From: Chryseobacterium sp. SN22 | GTDB lineage: Bacteria; Bacteroidota; Bacteroidia; Flavobacteriales; Weeksellaceae | Assembly (NCBI RefSeq): GCF_008329705.1 | Contig: NZ_VTSX01000004.1 | Coordinates: 146,669 to 210,668 of the forward strand | Direction of reading: 5' to 3' | Length of the DNA stretch: 64,000 nucleotides | Shown: one piece after another, positions 8,288-16,253 of the stretch | Layout: every line of letters starts with the position of its first letter | Numbering within the stretch: the stretch's first letter is position 1 | Made by a program: the position numbers and the translations under genes | Notes under the pieces: model-generated | What the model was told of the DNA's origin: nothing | Database searches by the model: none | Seen by the model: only the letters and a program-made list of their open reading frames with translations

Positions 8288-9532
8288 TTATTTGGAAACC
8301 TCCAAATTTTTTTCTAAAAATTCTCCCACAACAAAATTGCTTCCACCAAGAAAAATCATTTCTTCATTTGTACATTCCTCTTTTGCAGAAAGATACGCAT
8401 CCTGGACCGAATCAAAAATTTTATAAGAAATTTTTGCCCCGATCAGCAAGTCTTCATATTCCTGAGGCGGCCTTCCCCGGAAAATGGCCGGTTTTGCAAA
8501 ATAAAATGTTGCATTGTTAGGGAGGATTTTTATGACTTCATCTATTTTCTTATCATTAACGAAGCCTAAAATAATATGTTTAGGCTTATCAATTGAATTT
8601 AATTGGGCGAAAACATACTCCAACCCCGCTTGATTGTGCCCCGTATCGCAGATGGTAAGCGGATTTTTTGAAAACTCGAACCAACGGCCGATAAATCCGG
8701 TATTCTGATGAACATATAAAAGTCCTTTTTCAATATTTTCATCGGAAACTGTGAAATTTAATTTTCTCAGTTCTTCAATTAAATTTAAAACGACTTTGAT
8801 GTTTTTTTTCTGATAATTCCCTTTCAGGTCAGATTTTAATGTTGTTTGTAACGGGGTAGCGTCAATAAATCGAGCATTTTCCTGATCTGCTTTATTTCTG
8901 ATGATGTTTTTTACCGTTTCATTTTCATCTCCTGAAATAACCGGAATACCCGGTTTTACAATTCCCGCTTTTTCGGCCGCAATTTCTTCAATAGTATCGC
9001 CTAAAATATTCTGATGATCCAGTTGAACATTGGTAATCGCTGAAACCAAGGGTTTAATAATGTTGGTTGAATCCAATCTTCCCCCCAGGCCTACTTCAAT
9101 AATGGCAATATCGACATCCTGGCGGTAAAAATATTCGAAAGCCATGATGGTTGTAAATTCAAAAAAAGAAGGGAGGATATCTTCGGGCAGGTTTTTTAAT
9201 TTTTGAATACAGGCCAAAACGAATTCTTTATCACAGTTAGTGCCGTTTACTTTAATACGTTCGGTAAAATCGATAAGGTGGGGAGAATTATATAAGCCGA
9301 CCTTATAGCCAGCCTCCTGTAAGATGGAAGCAAGCATATTGCTGGAAGAGCCTTTGCCGTTCGTCCCTCCGATGTGGATGCATTTTATTTTTTCCTGCGG
9401 ATTACCGAAAAAATCGCAGAGCCTTTTGATATTGTCCAGTCCGGGCTTATAGGCTTTCTGCCCATCAATCTGGTAATTGGGAGTCTGTATAAAAAGCCAG
9501 TCTACAGCCTCCTGATATTGTTCATGAGTCAT
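8288..9532 (-). CDS. folC: bifunctional folylpolyglutamate / dihydrofolate synthase FolC
   Basis: An ATP-dependent Mur-ligase-type enzyme that joins glutamate to dihydropteroate and extends folate polyglutamate tails in the cytoplasm. The 414-aa length is usual. The P-loop GGTNGKGS lies at residues 55-62, followed by the omega-loop and QLDHQNILGDTIEEIAAEKAGI, which contains the Mg-binding and carbamylated-lysine-like region. The C-terminal domain has DTGHNQAG. It is transcribed toward the tRNA-Val genes and divergently from the TolC-like gene. Confidence 0.93.
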   Translation of the reverse strand: MTHEQYQEAVDWLFIQTPNYQIDGQKAYKPGLDNIKRLCDFFGNPQEKIKCIHIGGTNGKGSSSNMLASILQEAGYKVGLYNSPHLIDFTERIKVNGTNCDKEFVLACIQKLKNLPEDILPSFFEFTTIMAFEYFYRQDVDIAIIEVGLGGRLDSTNIIKPLVSAITNVQLDHQNILGDTIEEIAAEKAGIVKPGIPVISGDENETVKNIIRNKADQENARFIDATPLQTTLKSDLKGNYQKKNIKVVLNLIEELRKLNFTVSDENIEKGLLYVHQNTGFIGRWFEFSKNPLTICDTGHNQAGLEYVFAQLNSIDKPKHIILGFVNDKKIDEVIKILPNNATFYFAKPAIFRGRPPQEYEDLLIGAKISYKIFDSVQDAYLSAKEECTNEEMIFLGGSNFVVGEFLEKNLEVSK

Positions 9533-9620
9533 AATACAAAATTCTCAAAAGTTTTTTAAAAAGAAACAGCAAAGTGTAACTTTTTTATATTTACTTCGTC
9601 TAATAGGGAAAAATATTTCT

Positions 9621-10964
9621 ATGAAAAGAGTTTTGACTATTGTTTTGGGATTAACTTGCCTGGCTGTCAATGCCCAGAAAAAATGGTCTTTGAGAGAATG
9701 TGTGGATTATGCAACTGAGCATAACCTGCAGGTTATCCAAAACGAATATTCGAAACAGGTACAGGATCTAAACCTGAAAATTGCGAAGAAAAACTATCTT
9801 CCGTCCGTTTCCGCCAATGTCGGAAATACGGTAAGTTTCGGGCAGACCTCTTTCGGTACGGGGAGTTTAAGGAACGACCGTTTCAGCAACAGTGCCAATC
9901 TGGGAGCGGATATCCTGGTTTTCAATTACGGAAGACTGGAAAAAACCGTGAGAAAGACAGAGTTTGATGTAGAAGCAAGCCAATATGATATTGAGACGAT
10001 TAAAAATGATATTTCGCTTCAGATCGCCCAGCAGTATTTAACCACGTTATTGAATAAAGAGATCGTAAAGATTTCACAGGCTGCGGTAGAGAATGCCCAG
10101 AAGCAGTATGACCGTTCAAAAATCACCACGGAAGTAGGGACTACTGCCCAGACAGTATTGGCCGAAGCAGAAGCCGGACTGGCGCGAGAAAAGCAGAACC
10201 TGAAAACCGCAGAAATCAATGTCGGAAGAAGCCTTTTTGCCCTGGCCCAGCTTTTACAGCTTCAGGAATACAAGGATTTTGATGTGGAAGATGTGAATAT
10301 CCCTGATCAGCTGACGCCGCAGCTGAAAGAAGTGGATGAAGTGCTGGCTACCGCTTATGAAAACCAGCCTCAGATTAAAGCTGTCGAAAGCCGGATCAGG
10401 TCGGCTGTAGCCCAGACGGAGATTAATAAGACCGCATTCTGGCCTACAGTAACAGCCAGTGTGGGAATCGGAAGTTTTTATAATAATCTTTTGAACACCA
10501 ATAATACCGCCGGATCATCTCTTTTTTATGTAAGGGAGCAGGGATTTTTTTCCCAGTATAAAGACAACTTTGGTCAGCAGGCTGCGATTTCTTTAAATAT
10601 CCCAATTTTCAATAAAGGAATTACAAAGCTCCAGATAGAGCAGTCCAGATTGAATGAGAATATTGCTAAAGTGACCATGCAGCAACAGAAGCAGATCATC
10701 CGTGAAAATGTTCAGAAGGCACAGTTTGATGTAGATGCCAACTATGAAATTTATTTGTCTGCTGTTCAGGCTGAAAAGAGCACCAAACTGGCGCTGGATT
10801 TTGCAGATAAAAGTTATGCAGCAGGAAGATCAACGATCTATGATGTAAACATAGCCAGAAACAACTACGCCAATGCTCAGGGATCTGTAGCACAGGCCAA
10901 ATATAATTATGTGTTCAGTCTTAAATTGCTGAATTTCTACGCAGGAATTCCGCTGAGTTTATAA
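9621..10964 (+). CDS. TolC-family outer-membrane efflux protein
   Basis: A 447-aa protein with a Sec signal peptide ending near NAQKK. It has two repeats of long amphipathic alpha-helices with Gln/Ala/Asn-rich heptads (for example residues around 90-230 and 300-430) and short beta segments between them, the layout of the OEP family that forms trimeric export channels. No membrane-fusion protein or inner-membrane pump is adjacent, so it must serve partners elsewhere. It starts a tight cluster: the SprT-like gene begins 1 nt after its stop. Confidence 0.88.
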   Translation: MKRVLTIVLGLTCLAVNAQKKWSLRECVDYATEHNLQVIQNEYSKQVQDLNLKIAKKNYLPSVSANVGNTVSFGQTSFGTGSLRNDRFSNSANLGADILVFNYGRLEKTVRKTEFDVEASQYDIETIKNDISLQIAQQYLTTLLNKEIVKISQAAVENAQKQYDRSKITTEVGTTAQTVLAEAEAGLAREKQNLKTAEINVGRSLFALAQLLQLQEYKDFDVEDVNIPDQLTPQLKEVDEVLATAYENQPQIKAVESRIRSAVAQTEINKTAFWPTVTASVGIGSFYNNLLNTNNTAGSSLFYVREQGFFSQYKDNFGQQAAISLNIPIFNKGITKLQIEQSRLNENIAKVTMQQQKQIIRENVQKAQFDVDANYEIYLSAVQAEKSTKLALDFADKSYAAGRSTIYDVNIARNNYANAQGSVAQAKYNYVFSLKLLNFYAGIPLSL

Positions 10965-10965
10965 A

Positions 10966-11556
10966 ATGTCAATCCAACCTTTAGAAAAATACTTACCCCC
11001 AAATACCCTTCAATATTTAAAAATCTGGTTTGCCGATTATTACGTTCATATCAAGGTAACGCGTAACCGGGATTCCAAGCTTGGTGATTACCGAAAGCTC
11101 CCGGATCATTCACATGAGATTACCATCAATTCCACCTTGGTTCCGCAGCTGTTTTTCTTTGTACTGACCCATGAGCTGGCACACCTGATTGCATTTGAAA
11201 AGTATGGACGGAGAATTCTGCCGCATGGCAATGAATGGAAAGAAACGTTCAGAAGAATGTTGTTGCAGAGCCTTGAAGTATACGAAGAGGATTTAAAGCC
11301 GATTATCATAAAGTTTTCAAAATCTCCGAAAGCCAATTTTATGGCAAGCCCTGATTTGGTAAAATATTTCCATATTGAAAAACAGGACGATAAGCTTGTT
11401 TTTATTGAAACCTTACAGAAAGGCGACTTTTTTATTTACCGAAATGAAAAATACCTGTTAGAAGGTCTGATTAAAAAAAACTATCTTTGTAAGCACCTGG
11501 CTACGGGAAGAAAGTATTCTTTCAAACCATTGGCAAGGGTAGAAAAATATACTTAA
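10966..11556 (+). CDS. SprT-like zinc metallopeptidase domain protein
   Basis: A 196-aa cytoplasmic protein with the zincin motif HELAH at residues 69-73 and a further His in HGNEW (H87), the arrangement seen in SprT/Wss1-like families. Downstream cysteines typical of a zinc ribbon are absent apart from one (C in KNYLCKHL). Family members are linked to protease-like activity, but the substrate here is unknown. It is the middle gene of a cluster with 1-2 nt gaps on both sides. Confidence 0.75.
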   Translation: MSIQPLEKYLPPNTLQYLKIWFADYYVHIKVTRNRDSKLGDYRKLPDHSHEITINSTLVPQLFFFVLTHELAHLIAFEKYGRRILPHGNEWKETFRRMLLQSLEVYEEDLKPIIIKFSKSPKANFMASPDLVKYFHIEKQDDKLVFIETLQKGDFFIYRNEKYLLEGLIKKNYLCKHLATGRKYSFKPLARVEKYT

Positions 11557-11558
11557 GA

Positions 11559-12644
11559 ATGTTACAATCAGATAGATATTGTGTAATTATGGCAGGAGGA
11601 ATCGGCAGTCGGTTCTGGCCTATGAGTACACAGAAATTTCCGAAACAGTTTCAGGATATTTTGGGAGTTGGGCGTACCATGATTCAGCAGACCTATGACC
11701 GGATCAGCAAAATTATTCCCAACGAAAATATATTTGTCATTACCAATAAAGAGTATGTAGAGCTTTCCCGTCAGCAGTTGCCGGAAATCCCTCAGGATAA
11801 TATTGTGGGCGAACCCCTCCTGAAGAATACCGCACCGTGTAACCTGTATATGGCCAATAAAATTGCCGGAATCGATCCGAATGCAACCATGATCGTTTTG
11901 CCGGCAGATCATTTGATTTTAAAAGAAGAAACTTTTCTTGAGAAAGTAAAGCTGGCATTTGATATTGCTTCTGAAAACGAATATCTCGTTACTTTAGGAA
12001 TTACGCCTACCAGGCCGGATACAGGCTACGGGTATATTCAGTTTGTAGACAAACACGATTCGGAATATTATAAAGTAAAAACCTTTACGGAAAAGCCTAT
12101 CCTTGAAATTGCCAAAAGCTTTCTTGAAAGCGGCGACTTTCTCTGGAACGCCGGAATTTTTATCTGGAACGTAAAAAGCATCCATCATGCTTTTGAAACC
12201 TATCTTCCGGATATGACCCAGCAATTTACGGCCTGTGAATATAATGCCGGTAATGAACAAAGCTGTATCGAGCTCATTTATCCGAAAGTTCAGAAAATTT
12301 CTATCGATAACGGAATTCTGGAAAAAGCAACGAATGTATATGTGATTCCTGCCGATCTGGGTTGGAGTGATCTGGGAACGTGGACTTCCGTATATGAAAA
12401 TGCTGATAAAGATGAAAATCTGAATGCCCTCAAAGCCAAGCAGCCGATTCTTACTTATAATGCAAAAGGAAATGTAATCCGGATGAAAAGCAATAATAAA
12501 GCGGTGATTATCGATGGACTGGAAAATTATATTATTGTGGACACCGATAAAGCATTGCTGATTTGTCCGAGAGATAACGACCAGTTAATAAAAGACTATG
12601 TGCTCGATCTGAAGAGCCTTAAAAAAGGAGACCGGTTCATATAA
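11559..12644 (+). CDS. manC: mannose-1-phosphate guanylyltransferase
   Basis: This enzyme makes GDP-mannose from mannose-1-phosphate and GTP for surface glycans. The N-terminal nucleotide-binding loop GGIGSRFWPMSTQKFPKQF is diagnostic. It is followed by PADHLI (metal-binding Asp), GYGYIQF, FTEKP and FLWNAGIF, and then by the C-terminal GWSDLGTW. The 361-aa length indicates the monofunctional form without the phosphomannose-isomerase domain found in about 480-aa ManC/AlgA enzymes. It starts 2 nt after the SprT-like gene. The exact symbol is assigned by function. Confidence 0.85.
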   Translation: MLQSDRYCVIMAGGIGSRFWPMSTQKFPKQFQDILGVGRTMIQQTYDRISKIIPNENIFVITNKEYVELSRQQLPEIPQDNIVGEPLLKNTAPCNLYMANKIAGIDPNATMIVLPADHLILKEETFLEKVKLAFDIASENEYLVTLGITPTRPDTGYGYIQFVDKHDSEYYKVKTFTEKPILEIAKSFLESGDFLWNAGIFIWNVKSIHHAFETYLPDMTQQFTACEYNAGNEQSCIELIYPKVQKISIDNGILEKATNVYVIPADLGWSDLGTWTSVYENADKDENLNALKAKQPILTYNAKGNVIRMKSNNKAVIIDGLENYIIVDTDKALLICPRDNDQLIKDYVLDLKSLKKGDRFI

Positions 12645-12676
12645 AATAATCCGCAGTCTTTCTGCGTTCTTTTACT

Positions 12677-13354
12677 ATGTTGAAACTTATCACCAAATTG
12701 CATGTACTTGTTTTTCTGTTTTTAGGAATTCTTGGGTTTTCTCAGGAAAAAAAGCAGTTTTCAAGTGTACCGGGGCTTTTGCAGAGAATAGTTCCTAATA
12801 TAAAAACAGATTCCTGGGTTTTAATTCATAAAAGCTACGGCAGGGATGAGGTTGTAAAAAAGGTAGGAGCGGTAAAGGATTATACTTCCCCATCTTCAGG
12901 ATTTAATATAGGAATAGCAGAAGAAGATGAATTTTATTACATTGTGTACTCCACAGGAGGAAAGACCGGATACGTTACCGATCTGGAGGGATTGAAAAAA
13001 TTTGTCGGAAAAGCGGATGATGTGCAGGAAGCGGCAATCCTTGCTGCGGCAGACGGCTACATTATCGATGAAGAGTTCAAAGATATGGCCGGCAATTATT
13101 ATGAAGATTCATCCAATTATTACCTGGATCTGGGTAAACTCACCTCAACGGAATGTCCTTATCAGAAAAAGCATTATACATTAACGGTCAACAAATCTTC
13201 AGAAACCGTTACCAGTGTAAAAGACAACGGCGCTTATATAGAGCTCTACAATAAAAAATGCACCAATAATCCGAGGCTATTAAAAATCGAGAAAAAAGAA
13301 GAACCTCAAGATGAGCCAAAAAAGAAATCTTCAAGACCTGCAAAACGCCGCTGA
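12677..13354 (+). CDS. secreted protein of unknown function with basic tail
   Basis: A 225-aa protein with a signal peptide (hydrophobic LHVLVFLFLGILGF, cleavage near SQE). It contains a repeat-poor globular part with two cysteines near the C-terminal half, and ends in a Lys/Arg/Pro-rich tail (KKKSSRPAKRR). No family is recognised. Its last 44 bases overlap the start of the acetyltransferase gene in another frame, so the two are probably co-transcribed and coupled. Confidence 0.6.
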   Translation: MLKLITKLHVLVFLFLGILGFSQEKKQFSSVPGLLQRIVPNIKTDSWVLIHKSYGRDEVVKKVGAVKDYTSPSSGFNIGIAEEDEFYYIVYSTGGKTGYVTDLEGLKKFVGKADDVQEAAILAAADGYIIDEEFKDMAGNYYEDSSNYYLDLGKLTSTECPYQKKHYTLTVNKSSETVTSVKDNGAYIELYNKKCTNNPRLLKIEKKEEPQDEPKKKSSRPAKRR

Positions 13355-13856
13355 TTCCTACGAAACGGAGCGGCTTCTCCTTCGTCCGATGTCACCGGAA
13401 GACGCCGAATTCATTCTGGATCTGTATAACCGGCCGAAATTTATCCAGTTCATCGGAGATCGGAACCTGAAAACAGTTACCGATGCAGAAGACTATATTA
13501 AAAACCGTTTTCTACCTCAGTTTGAACGTTTGGGTTACGGGAATTACCTGATGGTCACAAAAGAAGGACATCACAAGATCGGTGGGGTAGGGATTTTCGA
13601 AAGGGAAGGACTGGAGGTAGTAGACATCGGTTTCTCTTTGCTGGATGAGTTCGAAGGAAAAGGTTATGCATACGAAGCCGCTTCAAAAATAAAATTGGTC
13701 GGGATGAATAACTATGGGCTGAAAAAGATTTCTGCCATTACGACAAAAGATAATTTCTCTTCTCAAAAATTAATTGAGAAACTGGGCCTGCGATTCCAAA
13801 GATGGGTTACGATCCCCAACGATCCGGAAGAGCTGATGTATTATGAAACCGAGTAA
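13311..13856 (+). CDS. GNAT-family N-acetyltransferase
   Basis: A 181-aa acetyl-CoA-dependent transferase of the RimJ/RimL-like subgroup. ETERLLLRPMSPEDAEF opens the fold; IGGVGIFER and VVDIGFSLLDEFEGKGYAYEA form motif A with the Q/G-x-G-x-G/A-type loop; the C-terminal NFSSQKLIEKLGL is characteristic. Substrate is unknown. The ATG at 13311 overlaps the upstream gene by 44 nt; the conserved part begins near residue 17, so a shorter start cannot be excluded. Confidence 0.85.
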   Translation: MSQKRNLQDLQNAADSYETERLLLRPMSPEDAEFILDLYNRPKFIQFIGDRNLKTVTDAEDYIKNRFLPQFERLGYGNYLMVTKEGHHKIGGVGIFEREGLEVVDIGFSLLDEFEGKGYAYEAASKIKLVGMNNYGLKKISAITTKDNFSSQKLIEKLGLRFQRWVTIPNDPEELMYYETE

Positions 13857-13935
13857 TTTCAATGCAGAAAAAGAATATCTTGTCCTGTAAGACACCCTTT
13901 TCCGTTATACCAAAAGAGATTTGTAAATTAGTATA

Positions 13936-14385
13936 TTATCCTTCCAGAATCTGTGCTGCATGATCTTTGGTTTTCACTTTATCGATTATCTGGGTGCAGG
14001 TTCCGTTTTCATCAAAAAGGAAAGTCGTTCTCACGATTCCCATAAATTCCCTGCCCATAAACTTTTTCAGCTGCCATATCCCGAATTTTTCAATGATATC
14101 GCGGTTTTCGTCTGCGATGATGTCAAACGGCAGTTCATATTTTATACTGAAATTTTTCTGGCTCTTCACTGGGTCTGCACTTATGCCCAGCAACTGGAAG
14201 CCCTGATCCTGCAGCTCGGAATAATGATCGCGCAGATTGCAGGCTTCAGCGGTACATCCGGGGGTATTTGCTTTCGGGTAAAAGAAAACAACAAGTTTCT
14301 TTCCGTTAAAATTTTTCGAATCAATGGTTTCGCCGTTCTGATTTATTCCTTTAAATTCCGGTAATTGGTCTCCGACTTTCAACAT
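13936..14385 (-). CDS. bcp: thioredoxin-dependent thiol peroxidase (Bcp/PrxQ)
   Basis: An atypical 2-Cys peroxiredoxin reducing hydrogen and organic peroxides with thioredoxin as donor. The 149-aa length is normal. The peroxidatic cysteine C44 and resolving cysteine C49 lie in TPGCTAEACNLRD, the PrxQ spacing of five. The gene is divergent from nth with only 33 nt between the starts, so the two promoters overlap. Confidence 0.93.
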   Translation of the reverse strand: MLKVGDQLPEFKGINQNGETIDSKNFNGKKLVVFFYPKANTPGCTAEACNLRDHYSELQDQGFQLLGISADPVKSQKNFSIKYELPFDIIADENRDIIEKFGIWQLKKFMGREFMGIVRTTFLFDENGTCTQIIDKVKTKDHAAQILEG

Positions 14386-14392
14386 AATGATT

Positions 14393-14400
14393 TATTTTTG
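14393..14400 (+). promoter_or_regulatory. candidate -7 box for nth
   Basis: TATTTTTG matches TAnnTTTG in the bcp-nth intergenic gap. It would start transcription near 14407, which supports the nth start at 14419 over an in-frame ATG at 14365. Confidence 0.45.
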
Positions 14401-14418
14401 TTCAAATTTAATGGTTAC

Positions 14419-15039
14419 ATGACAAAAAAGCAAAGAGCCGAAACAGTTCTGACAGAATTGGAAAAATTATACCCGCAGGTTCCCATCCCGCTCGATCATA
14501 CCGATCCGTTTACCCTATTAGTGGCTGTTGCCCTTTCAGCACAGACCACAGACAAGAAAGTGAATCAGGTAACACCTGACCTTTTTCAGGTGGCCGGGAC
14601 CCCGCAGCGGATGGCAAAGCTGGAAGTTTTTGAAATCAAGGAACTGATTAAAGAGATCGGACTTTCCAATCAAAAGGCCAAGAACCTGAAAAGAATGGCA
14701 GAACTGCTGCTGGAAAAGCATGATGGCGTAGTGCCTCAAACCTATGAAGAACTGGAAGCATTGCCGGGCGTAGGCCATAAAACCGCTTCGGTAGTGATGA
14801 GCCAGGCTTTCGGATTTCCTGCATTTCCGGTAGATACCCATATTCATCGCCTGATGACAAAATGGAAGCTGACCTCCGGCAAAAATGTGGTGGAAACGGA
14901 AAAAGATGCCAAGGCATTATGGCCGGCAACGGCTTGGAATAAACTGCATCTTCAGATCATTTATTACGGAAGGGAATATTCTCCTGCCCGGGGCAATGGG
15001 GAAAAGGATTTTATTACGAAAATGCTGTTTGAAAAGTAA
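14419..15039 (+). CDS. nth: endonuclease III-like DNA glycosylase without the Fe-S cluster cysteines
   Basis: A helix-hairpin-helix base-excision glycosylase/AP lyase acting on oxidised pyrimidines. LPGVGHKTASVV carries the HhH motif with the catalytic Lys, and FPVDTHIHR carries the catalytic Asp. The protein starting at ATG 14419 has 206 aa; an upstream in-frame ATG at 14365 overlaps bcp and adds no conserved sequence. The C-terminal end after LHLQIIYYGREYSPARG contains no cysteine, and the whole 206-aa sequence has none, so the [4Fe-4S] cluster ligated by four cysteines in the E. coli enzyme is missing. Confidence 0.88.
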   Translation: MTKKQRAETVLTELEKLYPQVPIPLDHTDPFTLLVAVALSAQTTDKKVNQVTPDLFQVAGTPQRMAKLEVFEIKELIKEIGLSNQKAKNLKRMAELLLEKHDGVVPQTYEELEALPGVGHKTASVVMSQAFGFPAFPVDTHIHRLMTKWKLTSGKNVVETEKDAKALWPATAWNKLHLQIIYYGREYSPARGNGEKDFITKMLFEK

Positions 15040-15090
15040 TTAAACTAATTATTGGTTATCAATCATTTAGCTTGTTTTTTTTAAGTTAAT

Positions 15091-15540
15091 CTATTGTTCA
15101 TCCAGCATTCTGCGGTGATAATTAATCTGTCCTAAATGATAGCCCAGATGACCGAAAAGATGGATCAGGAAATAGCCTGTGGTCATGGTAAATCCCAGCG
15201 GTTCTCCCGGAAATTCTTTTTCAAGGTCTTCGGCAGATAAATTTTCCAGGGTAATGGTTACGGTTTCAGTTGTTTTTTCAATCTGCTGAATTAATTCTGT
15301 TCTAGGAATATTTTTTAATGAAAATTCAAGATCCCTGTTTCTTACATAGCCGGAATTTCCTAAAACCGCTCCCACAAAATGGCTGAGGTTCCCAACCAGG
15401 TGCAGTGCCAGGTTTCCCGCGGAATTTGAAATATTTTTGTCTGTTTTCCAGATCGTTTCCTCGTTTTGATAGGCTTCGATTTCTGTTCTTAATTTGGTCA
15501 AATCTCTAATGAACAGAGACTGCAGGCTTTCAGTAATCAT
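15091..15540 (-). CDS. DinB-family protein
   Basis: A 149-aa four-helix-bundle protein of the DinB/YfiT superfamily. Three histidines at the expected positions (LALHLVGNLSHF, and GHLGYHLGQINYHR near the C-terminus) could bind a divalent metal. Many relatives are thiol transferases or stress proteins; the reaction here is unknown. It lies 2 nt downstream (in the minus direction) of the decayed lipoprotein gene, which suggests a former operon. Confidence 0.8.
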   Translation of the reverse strand: MITESLQSLFIRDLTKLRTEIEAYQNEETIWKTDKNISNSAGNLALHLVGNLSHFVGAVLGNSGYVRNRDLEFSLKNIPRTELIQQIEKTTETVTITLENLSAEDLEKEFPGEPLGFTMTTGYFLIHLFGHLGYHLGQINYHRRMLDEQ

Positions 15541-15542
15541 TT

Positions 15543-16117
15543 TTATTTAATTTTTGTTTTAAAATATCCCTTGATATCCTTTGAAACCAATGAGTCGATT
15601 TGGGTTGTATAGTTGATAAAACCATAAATGCTGTCATTTTTTTGAAAAGACATTTTATGAAGAATCAGTTTCTGACGAACAGGAGCGGAATTGATGAATC
15701 TGATTTCATTATTCAATGTTTTCGGATCAATATCTTTAATTAAAAATCTACTGTTAAAAACTTTTACCAATACCCCGTTTCCAAAATATCCGTTGTTATT
15801 ATTCAGCCAGATATTGATCGTATCTCCAATGTTTTCAGCCTTACATGTATAATCTTCAAACTGAAATGACCACGTATGATGAAGTCGTCAGAAAAGCTTA
15901 ATCTTTGTACAAGGGAAGCGGTCCTTGCCGGACTTTCTGTTTTTTCATGAATAAACAAATTAAGCTCAGGATATTTTGAAAGAAGTCTTATCATATCATT
16001 TTCCGGAAGATTTTCGTCAACGGCAAATTCCTCATAACGGTCAGTCTTTTTTTCGGATTGACAATTAAGGAGAAACAATATCCAAAATAACATAGATATG
16101 ACATCATACTTTTTCAC
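15543..16117 (-). pseudogene. frameshifted lipoprotein gene
   Basis: Two minus-strand frames read as one protein. The first part, from a GTG at 16117, begins with a lipoprotein signal (hydrophobic stretch ending in LLNC) and runs well to SFSDDF near 15885. The second part, in another frame, continues without a start codon as HHTWSFQFEDYTCKAENIGD and on to a stop at 15543. The two frames join if about one base is lost or gained near 15870-15890. The downstream piece has coherent protein character over about 110 codons, which a random frame would not. A real pseudogene and a sequencing error both fit. Confidence 0.7.
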
Positions 16118-16253
16118 AGTTAAATGTAAACAAAATCCCACAAAATCATTTGGTATTTGAGACTGTTATCGATATGTTGGCAGAAAAAACTTCCGGCATC
16201 CAGCTTCCTTCTTCCAGATTTTTAAATCCAGCTTCTGCTTCGAGTTCACATTA

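Noticed and set aside
14365..14418. In-frame ATG upstream of nth extending it by 18 codons.
   Set aside because: It lies inside bcp, adds no conserved residues, and would precede the candidate promoter at 14393.
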